Shown in pieces: positions 31,877 to 38,782 of a DNA stretch of 47,020 bases (within the stretch, counting starts at the first letter, position 1; each line of letters begins with the position of its first letter). The stretch covers positions 1-47,020 of the forward strand of contig NZ_JALAGT010000073.1 of NCBI RefSeq assembly GCF_022712295.1, written 5' to 3'. This DNA is from Galactobacter sp. (GTDB taxonomy: Bacteria > Actinomycetota > Actinomycetes > Actinomycetales > Micrococcaceae). The position numbers and the translations under genes were made by a program. A model generated the notes under the pieces. It was not told the DNA's origin, did no database searches, and worked only from the letters and a program-made list of their open reading frames with translations.

Positions 31877-33079
31877 GTGTCAACCACCTCCACCGCGGCC
31901 AAACTCAAATCGGAGCAGGGAAGACTCTCCGACATCGCCCTGCAGAAGCTGGCGACGGATCTCCCCTGGTACCGGAGTCTGGAAGCGGAGCAGCGAATCC
32001 AGCTCGACACCGTCGCGGAGCGTGGCATAGCGCAGTTCGTGACGTGGTTCGAGACGCCGAGCGAACCCACCTGGGTGCTGGACGACGTGTTCGGTCCGGC
32101 CCCGACAGATCTTTCACGGGTCATCTCGCTGCAACGGGCCCTGCAGCTCATCCGGATCGTGGTGGGGGTCGTGGAGGACCGCGTCCCTGAACTCGCCGCG
32201 CCACGTGAACAGGTGCCGCTCCGGGAGGCCGTGCTGGTCTATTCGCGTGAGGTCGCCTTCGCGGCCGCCGACGTCTACGCCCGCGCCGCCGAGCGTCGTG
32301 GTGCGTGGGACTCCCGGCTCGAGGCGCAAGCCATCGACGCCCTCCTGCGCGCCGAGGATGCCGACGCCATCCGCTCACGCCTCTCCGCGGTGGGATGGCG
32401 TTCCCGCAGCCACTTCTGTGTCGTGGCCGGCTACGCTCCCCGGTCGGTGACCGCGGCGCTGGTGCGGGACCTGCGCCGCGCCGCCGTGCGCCTGGCCCGT
32501 GACTGCGTGGTTGGCATCCAAGGAGACCGCCTCATCCTCTTGTTGGGTGGCCTCACCGAGAGCGCATCCGACACCTTTGCCGGTTTCGGAGGCGTCTCCG
32601 AATTCTTCGGCAGCGGCCCGGTGGTCCACGGGCCGGTGGTGGGTACCTTCGAGTCGCTACCCACCTCTGCTCATGCGGCGGTATCCGGGTTGTCGGCAGC
32701 ACCGGCCTGGCCCGATGCGCCGCGGCCCGTAGCGGCGGATGCCCTCTTGCCAGAGCGTGCGCTCAACCAGGACCCGGACTCACTGCGCACGTTGGAACAC
32801 CGCTACTACGCGCCGCTCACGGCCGGTGGCTCCAACCTGGTGGACACTTTGGAGTCCTACCTGGGCCATGCACACGCCTTGGAGGCCACGGCCCGGGACC
32901 TACGCGTACACGCCAACACGGTCCGGTACCGGCTCAAGCGCATCCACGAGGTCACCGGGCTGGACCCGCTGGTCCCCAGGGAGGCGCTCACCCTCCGTTT
33001 CGCGCTCATCGCCGGTCGGCTGCCCCGTCGCCAAGGTGACGGGGCCGGCGGGTCCCCGGACCCACCCGTCGGGCACTGA
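31877..33079 (+). CDS. PucR-type transcriptional regulator, MabR/FasR-like
   Basis: A 400-residue regulator with the actinobacterial MabR/FasR layout. The N-terminal part covers LSDIALQKLATDLPWYRSLEAEQR and a conserved FVTWFETP. The middle is a GGDEF-related domain without a catalytic signature. The C-terminal PucR helix-turn-helix is LVDTLESYLGHAHALEATARDLRVHANTVRYRLKRI, split here only by reading order. The gene directly precedes fabD. In M. tuberculosis (Rv2242/MabR) and Streptomyces (FasR) the orthologue controls the fabD-led operon, so the same role is very likely here. Translation probably starts at GTG 31877 on a leaderless mRNA. The stop codon lies in the loop of a 9-bp hairpin. Confidence 0.87.
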   Translation: MSTTSTAAKLKSEQGRLSDIALQKLATDLPWYRSLEAEQRIQLDTVAERGIAQFVTWFETPSEPTWVLDDVFGPAPTDLSRVISLQRALQLIRIVVGVVEDRVPELAAPREQVPLREAVLVYSREVAFAAADVYARAAERRGAWDSRLEAQAIDALLRAEDADAIRSRLSAVGWRSRSHFCVVAGYAPRSVTAALVRDLRRAAVRLARDCVVGIQGDRLILLLGGLTESASDTFAGFGGVSEFFGSGPVVHGPVVGTFESLPTSAHAAVSGLSAAPAWPDAPRPVAADALLPERALNQDPDSLRTLEHRYYAPLTAGGSNLVDTLESYLGHAHALEATARDLRVHANTVRYRLKRIHEVTGLDPLVPREALTLRFALIAGRLPRRQGDGAGGSPDPPVGH

Positions 33080-33090
33080 AATGCCCGACG
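33067..33090 (+). terminator. Stem-loop enclosing the stop codon of the PucR-type gene
   Basis: CGTCGGGCA (33067-33075) pairs perfectly with TGCCCGACG (33082-33090). The stop TGA (33077-33079) is inside the six-base loop. No T tract follows, so it may stabilise the 3' end or attenuate readthrough into fabD rather than terminate efficiently. Confidence 0.5.
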
Positions 33091-33125
33091 GCATGCCCCG
33101 GACCCGCCGCAGCACGCGAACGTTG

Positions 33126-33131
33126 TAGACT
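33126..33131 (+). promoter_or_regulatory. Putative fabD promoter -10 (TAGACT)
   Basis: TAGACT would start RNA near 33138, immediately before a hairpin at 33139-33167. This is the expected target region for the upstream MabR/FasR-like regulator. No good -35 is visible, in keeping with activator dependence. Confidence 0.45.
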
Positions 33132-33138
33132 CGTTGGC

Positions 33139-33167
33139 GGTGTATCCCGCGCATCGCGGGGCATACC
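33139..33167 (+). other. Imperfect 13-bp hairpin at the predicted 5' end of the fabD mRNA
   Basis: The core CCCGCG (33146-33151) pairs with CGCGGG (33155-33160) around CAT. It extends outward through GGTGTAT/GCATACC with two G-T wobbles and one mismatch. It could be a 5'-stabilising hairpin in RNA or an operator in DNA. Confidence 0.5.
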
Positions 33168-33209
33168 CCAGGAAACATCACATACACACGCTTGGAGAAG
33201 GTCGCTCAC

Positions 33210-34127
33210 GTGCTTGCCATCGTCTGCCCCGGACAGGGCTCACAGACTCCTGGTTTCCTTCAGCCTTGGTTGGAGGATCCCGAATCGGCCGAACTGCTGA
33301 CGACGCTCTCCGCAGCCGTCGGACTGGATCTCACCGAACTCGGCACCACGGCCGACGAGGAGACCATCAAGGACACCGCCGTGGCCCAGCCGCTCATCGT
33401 GGCCGCAGGCATCCTGACCGCTCGCGCACTCTTCGGCCGCACCGTTCCGGAGAACTCCGTCGTGGCCGGCCACTCGGTCGGCGAGATCACCGCCGCGGCG
33501 TTGACCATGGCCCTCTCCCCTGCCGATGCTCTGAGCTTCGTCTCCACCCGCGCCAAGGGGATGGCGGCCGCCGCCGCCGAGATCCCCACCGGCATGTCCG
33601 CCGTCCTGGGCGGCGATCCCGACACCGTGCGTGCCGCCATCATCGACGCAGGGCTCACCCCCGCCAACGAGAACGGTGGAGGCCAGATCGTGGCTGCAGG
33701 AACGCTCGATGCGCTCGCCGCCTTCGCCGAGAACCCACCGGCCAAGACCCGCGTGATCCCGCTGAAGGTCGCCGGCGCATTCCACACCGAGTACATGGCC
33801 TCGGCCGTGCCCGCCCTGCAGGAACTCGCATCGACCCTGCAGCCCGGCGCCCCGCAGACCGCTCTGCTCACCAATCACGACGGAACCCGGATCGGTTCCG
33901 GCGAAGACTTCCTCGCCTCCCTGGTGGCTCAGGTCACCCGCCCCGTGCGCTGGGATCTGTGCGAGGCCACTATGCTCGAGGCCGGCGCCACCGGGCTCCT
34001 GGAACTGGCCCCGGCCGGCACCCTGACAGGGTTGGCCAAGCGGGGTATGAAGGGCGTCAAGACGCTCGCCCTGAAGACTCCCGACCAGTTGGAGGATGCT
34101 CGCGCGTTCGTCGCCGAACACGCCTGA
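33210..34127 (+). CDS. fabD: Malonyl-CoA:ACP transacylase
   Basis: A 305-residue FabD. It has GQGSQTPG (residues 8-15), the nucleophile GHSVGE (Ser89), the QPLIVAAG helix and the late catalytic His in GAFHTEYM. It loads malonyl groups from malonyl-CoA onto ACP for type II fatty acid synthesis. GTG 33210 is chosen with GAGAAGG eight bases upstream; a TTG at 33192 is within that site region. It is first in the fabD-acpP-fabF cluster. Unlike the Streptomyces order fabD-fabH-acpP-fabF, no fabH follows; only 115 bases separate it from acpP. Confidence 0.95.
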   Translation: MLAIVCPGQGSQTPGFLQPWLEDPESAELLTTLSAAVGLDLTELGTTADEETIKDTAVAQPLIVAAGILTARALFGRTVPENSVVAGHSVGEITAAALTMALSPADALSFVSTRAKGMAAAAAEIPTGMSAVLGGDPDTVRAAIIDAGLTPANENGGGQIVAAGTLDALAAFAENPPAKTRVIPLKVAGAFHTEYMASAVPALQELASTLQPGAPQTALLTNHDGTRIGSGEDFLASLVAQVTRPVRWDLCEATMLEAGATGLLELAPAGTLTGLAKRGMKGVKTLALKTPDQLEDARAFVAEHA

Positions 34128-34170
34128 GACTCGGTCGGTGTCGTTCCACCACGGATCGGCAACGACCACG

Positions 34171-34176
34171 TAATCT
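34171..34176 (+). promoter_or_regulatory. Possible internal promoter of acpP (TAATCT)
   Basis: TAATCT fits TANNNT and lies 72 bases before acpP. Upstream, GTCGTT (34140-34145) and AACGAC (34161-34166) form an inverted repeat that could be an operator. Downstream, GGGTTC/GAACCC (34201-34206 with 34211-34216) form a small leader hairpin. Confidence 0.35.
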
Positions 34177-34242
34177 GAGGGATCGAAGACCCCGCACCCT
34201 GGGTTCCCAGGAACCCGACCGAATACAAGGAGACACCCTTTC

Positions 34243-34488
34243 ATGGCTACCACCGAAGAGATCCTCGCCGGGCTCGCCGAGATCGTCAACGAGGAAACCG
34301 ACCTGCCGGTCGAGGACGTTCAGCTGGAGAAGTCCTTCACCGAGGACCTGGACATCGACTCCATCTCCATGATGACCATCGTCGTCGAGGCCGAGTCCAA
34401 GTTCGATGTGAAGATCCCCGACGAAGAGGTCAAGAACCTGAAGACCGTGGGCGACGCCGTCTCCTACATCGAGAAGGCCCAGGCCTGA
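34243..34488 (+). CDS. acpP: Acyl carrier protein
   Basis: An 81-residue acidic four-helix protein. The phosphopantetheine attachment site is Ser40 in DLDIDSISMM, followed by the recognition helix VVEAESKFDVKIPDEE. It carries growing acyl chains for FabD, FabF and other type II enzymes. AAGGAG lies upstream of the ATG. It may have its own promoter at 34171 and is followed by a strong terminator-like hairpin at 34517-34547, which would let ACP be made in excess over the enzymes. Residue 41 is Ile where most ACPs have Leu (DSL), a conservative change. Confidence 0.97.
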   Translation: MATTEEILAGLAEIVNEETDLPVEDVQLEKSFTEDLDIDSISMMTIVVEAESKFDVKIPDEEVKNLKTVGDAVSYIEKAQA

Positions 34489-34516
34489 TCCTCCGCGGAG
34501 CCACCGGTTCCGCAAC

Positions 34517-34547
34517 GCGTCCCCGTGACCCAAGGTCCCGGGGACGC
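34517..34547 (+). terminator. Intrinsic-terminator-like hairpin between acpP and fabF
   Basis: GCGTCCCCG (34517-34525) pairs with CGGGGACGC (34539-34547). The interior GACC/GGTC (34527-34530 with 34534-34537) extends the stem around a CAA loop. TCTTTCAT follows directly. It lies 29 bases after the acpP stop and 36 bases before the fabF start. Confidence 0.7.
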
Positions 34548-34582
34548 TCTTTCATCCGCACCGAGTCCAAGGAGCACTAGCC

Positions 34583-35818
34583 ATGGCCAAGACCGTCGTC
34601 GTCACGGGACTGGGCGCCACAACCCCCATCGGCGGAGATGTCCCCACCACGTGGGCGGCAGCATTGAAGGGCACCTCTGGCGTGCGTAGCCTCACCGAGG
34701 ACTGGGTCGAGGAACTGGCCCTGCCGGTGTCCATCGCCGCCCGCGCAGCCGTTCCCGCCGCAGACGTTCTCAAGAAGTCCGAGCTCAAGCGCAACGACCC
34801 CTCGACCCAGTTCGCCCTGATCTCCGCGCGTGAGGCCTTCACCGATGCCGGGCTGGACGAGGCCGAGCTGGATCACGATCGCCTCGGCGTTTCCTACGCC
34901 ACCGGTATCGGCGGCGTGAACACGTTGCTGGACGCCTGGGACACCCTGCGGGAGAAGGGCCCTCGTCGGGTCATGCCGATGACGGTTCCCATGCTCATGC
35001 CCAATGCCGCGGCTGGGGCACTCTCCCTGGAGTTCAAGGCGCGGGCAGCTGCGCGCACCGCCGTCTCGGCATGCGCCTCCTCCACCGAGTCACTGGCCGT
35101 TGCCCAGCAGATGATCCGCTCGGGTCAGGCCGATGTGGTCATCGCCGGCGGCTGTGAGGCAGCGATCCACCCCATCACCATCGCCTCCTTCGCGTCGATG
35201 CAGGCGCTCTCGCGTCGCAACGACGATCCGGAGCACGCATCCCGTCCCTACGACCTGGACCGCGACGGCTTCGTCATGGGCGAGGGTGCAGGCACGCTGA
35301 TCCTGGAGTCGGAGGAGCACGCTCTGGCCCGTGGAGCCCGCATCTACGCCGAGCTGGCAGGCACAGGAATCAGCGCGGACGCGTACCACATCACCGCGCC
35401 GGACGCCGAGGGCCTCGGCGCCACCCGCGCACTGCGTTCGGCCATGGCCGACGGTGGATTCGAGGCGGCCGACGTGGTCCACGTCAACGCCCATGCCACC
35501 TCCACCCCCGTGGGCGACATCCCCGAGGGCGTGGCCCTGCGCGCGGCCTTCGGCTCCCACCTGGATTCCGTGGCCGTGTCAGCAACCAAGTCCCAGACCG
35601 GTCACCTGCTCGGTGGCGCCGGTGCCGTCGAGGCCGTGTTCACCGTCCTGGCCCTGCACGATCACCAGGCGCCCCTGACCATCAACCTGGAGAACAAGGA
35701 CCCGCAGGTGGACCTGGACGTCGTGACGTCCGCCCGCACGCTGAAGAGCGGCGTGGCCGTGTCCAACTCCTTCGGTTTCGGGGGACACAACGCGGTGGCG
35801 GCGTTCCGCAACCGCTGA
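34583..35818 (+). CDS. fabF: Beta-ketoacyl-ACP synthase II
   Basis: A 411-residue condensing enzyme with the complete Cys-His-His triad: Cys164 in VSACASSTES, His304 in NAHATSTPVGD and His341 in KSQTGHLLGGAG (with Lys336), plus the C-terminal GFGGHN loop. It elongates acyl-ACP with malonyl-ACP. CAAGGAG lies upstream of the ATG at a long spacing. There is only one KAS gene here, whereas M. tuberculosis has kasA-kasB. The initiating KAS III (FabH) is absent from the cluster. A 17-bp terminator hairpin follows the stop. Confidence 0.96.
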   Translation: MAKTVVVTGLGATTPIGGDVPTTWAAALKGTSGVRSLTEDWVEELALPVSIAARAAVPAADVLKKSELKRNDPSTQFALISAREAFTDAGLDEAELDHDRLGVSYATGIGGVNTLLDAWDTLREKGPRRVMPMTVPMLMPNAAAGALSLEFKARAAARTAVSACASSTESLAVAQQMIRSGQADVVIAGGCEAAIHPITIASFASMQALSRRNDDPEHASRPYDLDRDGFVMGEGAGTLILESEEHALARGARIYAELAGTGISADAYHITAPDAEGLGATRALRSAMADGGFEAADVVHVNAHATSTPVGDIPEGVALRAAFGSHLDSVAVSATKSQTGHLLGGAGAVEAVFTVLALHDHQAPLTINLENKDPQVDLDVVTSARTLKSGVAVSNSFGFGGHNAVAAFRNR

Positions 35819-35840
35819 TCTCGGGACTCCCCGGACGGGC

Positions 35841-35879
35841 GACGCCCCGTGAACCACACGTGGTGGTTCACGGGGCGTC
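35841..35879. terminator. Bidirectional terminator between fabF and DUF3145
   Basis: Perfect 17-bp stem GACGCCCCGTGAACCAC (35841-35857) with GTGGTTCACGGGGCGTC (35863-35879), loop ACGTG. It separates two convergent genes. Confidence 0.9.
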
Positions 35880-35939
35880 TCGCTGTCTCCGGCCTGTCAT
35901 CAGGGCGCCTGCTATCAGGGCACCACGCGGTGGAGCAGG

Positions 35940-36443
35940 TCAGCCCACGTGGTGCATCCAGCGCACGGGTGCACCCTCAGCCGCGGCGCGGAAGGGCTCG
36001 AGTTCCTCGTCCCAAGCCTCGCCCAAGGCGATGGAGAGTTCGTGGTAGACAACGGCCGGGTTTCCCTGGCCCTTCTCGTAGGCATACCGAATACGGTCCT
36101 CGGAGACCATGATGTTCCCGTGCACGTCGGTGACACCCTGGAAGATGCCCAAGCTGGGTGTGTGGGACCAGCGCAAGGCATCGGAACCCGGGGAGGCCTC
36201 TTCGGTGACCTCGTAACGCAGGTGCATCCATCCGCGCATGGTGGACGTCAGCAAGGCCCCTGTTCCTTGTTCCCCCGTCCACGCCAAATCGGCGCGCAGA
36301 AGACCAGGGGCGGCGGGTTGTGGCGTCCAATCCAGGTCGATTTGTCGACCAAGAACGCTGTTGATGGTCCACTCGAGATGAGGGCACATCGCAGAAGGGG
36401 CTGAGTGGATGTACAAAGCCCCGCGCGTCATCGGACTCGACAT
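35940..36443 (-). CDS. DUF3145 family protein
   Basis: A 167-residue soluble protein of the actinobacterial DUF3145 family: TRGALYIHSAPSAMCPHLEWTI, LRYEVTEEASPGSD, and GDEL-type acidic helix VVYHELSIALGEAWDEELEPFR. The family is often encoded beside fabF in this order, facing it convergently; its function is unknown. I choose ATG 36443 with GGAGGAG just upstream; the frame continues to 36959 but that part is antisense to xerC. It has its own recognisable promoter at 36533-36561. Confidence 0.88.
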   Translation of the reverse strand: MSSPMTRGALYIHSAPSAMCPHLEWTINSVLGRQIDLDWTPQPAAPGLLRADLAWTGEQGTGALLTSTMRGWMHLRYEVTEEASPGSDALRWSHTPSLGIFQGVTDVHGNIMVSEDRIRYAYEKGQGNPAVVYHELSIALGEAWDEELEPFRAAAEGAPVRWMHHVG

Positions 36444-36532
36444 GTGCTCCTCCAGATGTGGTCGGTTCGTCTTCCCCAACGGCCGGCCCGGATTTCTACA
36501 GGTCACATATTCGTTTCCGCTTGTCTTAGGCC

Positions 36533-36561
36533 ATTTTGCCCCGAACTCCGTCTTCTGCCAA
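36533..36561 (-). promoter_or_regulatory. Promoter of the DUF3145 gene
   Basis: On the minus strand, TTGGCA (36561-36556) is followed after exactly 17 bases by CAAAAT (36538-36533). RNA would start near 36526, 83 bases before the ATG. This is the best sigma-70-like promoter match in the window. Confidence 0.55.
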
Positions 36562-36609
36562 ACGCCGCCGCGCGCAGTGCCTTCACTGCCACGAATTTCA
36601 TGGCGTGAA

Positions 36610-37533
36610 TCAGGCGCGAGGATGGGCCTGACGGTATCCGTCCCGCAGCCGTTCCACCGAAACATGGGTGTAGAGCTGGGTCGTGGCGAGCGAGGAGTGA
36701 CCCAGTAACTCTTGGACGCTGCGCAGGTCCGCGCCGCCGTCCAAGAGGTGAGTCGCGGCGGTATGGCGCAGGGAGTGCGGTCCGCTGGCCGAGGTATCCC
36801 CCAAGCCGGAGAGGGCACGGTCCACACGCTCCCTGACCTGCCGCTGATTCCATCTGCCACCTCGGCGCCCCAGGAAGAGCGCAGGCCCGCTGTGCTCCGC
36901 AGCCAGGGCCGGCCGGCCGCGCCGCAGCCAGTTATCCAGTGCGTGCGCAGCAGGGACACCGTAGGGCACCACGCGTTCCTTGTTGCCCTTGCCGAGCACC
37001 TTCACCGTCCTGCGGTCCTGATCCACGTCATCCACGTCCAGCCCCACGAGTTCTCCCACGCGGATGCCGGTGGCGTAAAGCAGCTCGATGGCTGCGCGGT
37101 CACGGTCGGCTTCCGGGCCCTCCTCCTGACCCAGGTGCTCCATGAGACGATCCATCTGTCCTCGCTGCAGCACGGGTGGCAGCGTCTTGGCGCGCTTGGG
37201 AGCGCGGAGACGGACCGAAGGGTCCACGTCCAACCACTCTTCCCGCCTGGCCCAGGCGCAGAAGTTCCGCGCCGCGGCCACATGACGGGCCACGGTCGCG
37301 TTGGAGGCGCCGGCCTCTCCGGCTGCAGCCACCCATGACCGCAGTGCCGCGAGGTCGAGGGCACCGAGTACGTCACCGGTACGACTGTCCTGGTCCGCGC
37401 CCAATGAACCGAGCAGGGATCCGATGTCGGCCAGATAGGCCCGCACCGTGTTCTGGCTGCGGCCGCGCTCGAGGCTCAGGTGCCTGGAGTACTGGTCAAG
37501 CAGCTGCGCCACGGTAGCGGGGAAGTCGGTCAT
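36610..37533 (-). CDS. xerC: Tyrosine recombinase XerC
   Basis: A 307-residue tyrosine recombinase. The N-terminal SAM-like core-binding domain (FPATVAQLLDQYSRHLSLERGRSQNTVRAYLADI) is followed by a catalytic domain with all active-site residues: Arg158 (ATGIRVGEL), Lys182 (GKGNKER), His253 and Arg256 (HSLRHTAATHL), His279 (LGHSSLATTQLYTH) and Tyr288. It resolves chromosome dimers at dif with XerD. Length and the location beside dprA mark it as the housekeeping XerC, not a phage integrase. ATG 37533 is chosen; it starts 13 bases after the dprA stop. Confidence 0.94.
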   Translation of the reverse strand: MTDFPATVAQLLDQYSRHLSLERGRSQNTVRAYLADIGSLLGSLGADQDSRTGDVLGALDLAALRSWVAAAGEAGASNATVARHVAAARNFCAWARREEWLDVDPSVRLRAPKRAKTLPPVLQRGQMDRLMEHLGQEEGPEADRDRAAIELLYATGIRVGELVGLDVDDVDQDRRTVKVLGKGNKERVVPYGVPAAHALDNWLRRGRPALAAEHSGPALFLGRRGGRWNQRQVRERVDRALSGLGDTSASGPHSLRHTAATHLLDGGADLRSVQELLGHSSLATTQLYTHVSVERLRDGYRQAHPRA

Positions 37534-37546
37534 GATGGGCTCAAGC

Positions 37547-38782
37547 CTAACCGCGCTTCCACCCTCCTCCCGGTACTTCAGCCGCTGCGCCACGGCCGGC
37601 CAATCTCTCCAGACCCGCCAGCGCTTCCGAGACGGACAGCCCCGCTGCCGAGACGAGTTGGTCCAAGCCGAGTCCCCCTCGCCTGGGTAGCGCTTCCCAC
37701 AGCCGCTCTTCCACCGGGTCCATCCCGTCGGTGGGATGCTCCGGATCGTTCGGGAACGGAAGCTGTGCCTGGCCGTCGGTCGGAGTGGCTCCTGATTCTG
37801 CACCATCCCACCCGAGGTCCCCCACGACGTCCTGAACACAGGTCACCAGGTCCGCACCGGCCTCACGGATCAGGCGATGCGGAAGCTCGCTCTCGCCCGA
37901 CGTGATGGGGCCTGGCACGGCGCCGACCCACCGGCCCAACTCCGCGGCCGAGTTGGCCGTGTTCAGCGCCCCGGATCGCCACCGCCCCTCCGTCACGAGC
38001 GTCCCGCACCCCAACGCGGCGATGATGCGATTTCGCGCCAGGAACCGCCAACGGGCGGTGGACGTTCCTGGTGGATGCTCGCTCAAGAGCAGGTGCCGAC
38101 GGCCTATCACCGAGAGTGTGGCGGAGTTCGCGGCCGGGTACAGTCTGTCGATTCCACCCGCCAGCACGGCCATGGTTGCCGGCCGCCCCTCGCCGATCTC
38201 CAAGGCCGTCCGGTGTGCCGCGACGTCGATCCCCAGCGCGCCCCCGGACAGAATGCAGACGTCGCGTTCACGCAGCCCGGTCACCAGCTGCTCCGTCACG
38301 TGGATTCCGTAGGCGCTCGGGTCCCGTGTACCGATCACGGCCAGCAGCCGCGCCTCGGACCATGGCCCTGCGCCCAGACGCGCCAGTGATTCGAATCCCG
38401 GCCCCCTCCACCACAGACCGAGCGGACGCGCAGGACCCAAGTCATCCAGCGCAACCGGCCACGCTTCATCGCCAGGAATCACGTAACCGCCACCCATCCG
38501 TGCTGCCTGGTGCAGATCCTCTTCCGGCGCGGACTGCATGGCCCTGGACCTCCACCGGGCCAGGCCATCCTCCAGTCGTCCTCCACGCCGAGACGGCCTT
38601 CCTTCCGCCGCGATATGAGCAGCGCAATCCTCCCGATCCTGCGCCGCCACGGCCGCGCCCTTCACCAGTTCCCAGACCCTCGCGGCTCCCAACGCCTGAA
38701 CTGCCATCGACAACACCGCATCGCCCGGTTCACCACACCGACTCAGCCCCGCTCGAGCGATCAGTTCCCCAGAGACCGTCAT
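37547..38782 (-). CDS. dprA: DNA processing protein DprA
   Basis: A 411-residue DprA. A SAM-like N-terminal region precedes the Rossmann domain (about residues 140-310) with LLAVIGTRDPSAYG, ILSGGALGIDVAAHRTAL, MAVLAGGIDRLYP and FLARNRIIAALG. The C-terminal winged helix (PVEERLWEALPRRGGLGLDQL) is also present. DprA binds single-stranded DNA and loads RecA during natural transformation. The ATG at 38782 overlaps the comM stop by ATGA, so the two are coupled. The yraN-comM-dprA-xerC order is the usual actinobacterial one; competence itself is not proven by these genes. Confidence 0.94.
   Translation of the reverse strand: MTVSGELIARAGLSRCGEPGDAVLSMAVQALGAARVWELVKGAAVAAQDREDCAAHIAAEGRPSRRGGRLEDGLARWRSRAMQSAPEEDLHQAARMGGGYVIPGDEAWPVALDDLGPARPLGLWWRGPGFESLARLGAGPWSEARLLAVIGTRDPSAYGIHVTEQLVTGLRERDVCILSGGALGIDVAAHRTALEIGEGRPATMAVLAGGIDRLYPAANSATLSVIGRRHLLLSEHPPGTSTARWRFLARNRIIAALGCGTLVTEGRWRSGALNTANSAAELGRWVGAVPGPITSGESELPHRLIREAGADLVTCVQDVVGDLGWDGAESGATPTDGQAQLPFPNDPEHPTDGMDPVEERLWEALPRRGGLGLDQLVSAAGLSVSEALAGLERLAGRGAAAEVPGGGWKRG

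Noticed and set aside
33079..33209. CRISPR-like repetition suggested by neighbouring hairpins.
   Set aside because: Only single inverted repeats with different sequences; no regularly spaced direct repeats here or elsewhere in the window.
36444..36959. Upstream extension of the DUF3145 frame.
   Set aside because: Antisense to xerC and beyond a good promoter and ribosome-binding site that place the start at 36443.
36610..37533. XerC as a possible mobile-element integrase.
   Set aside because: Normal XerC length and its place in the yraN-comM-dprA-xerC block mark it as housekeeping; no phage genes or attachment repeats nearby.
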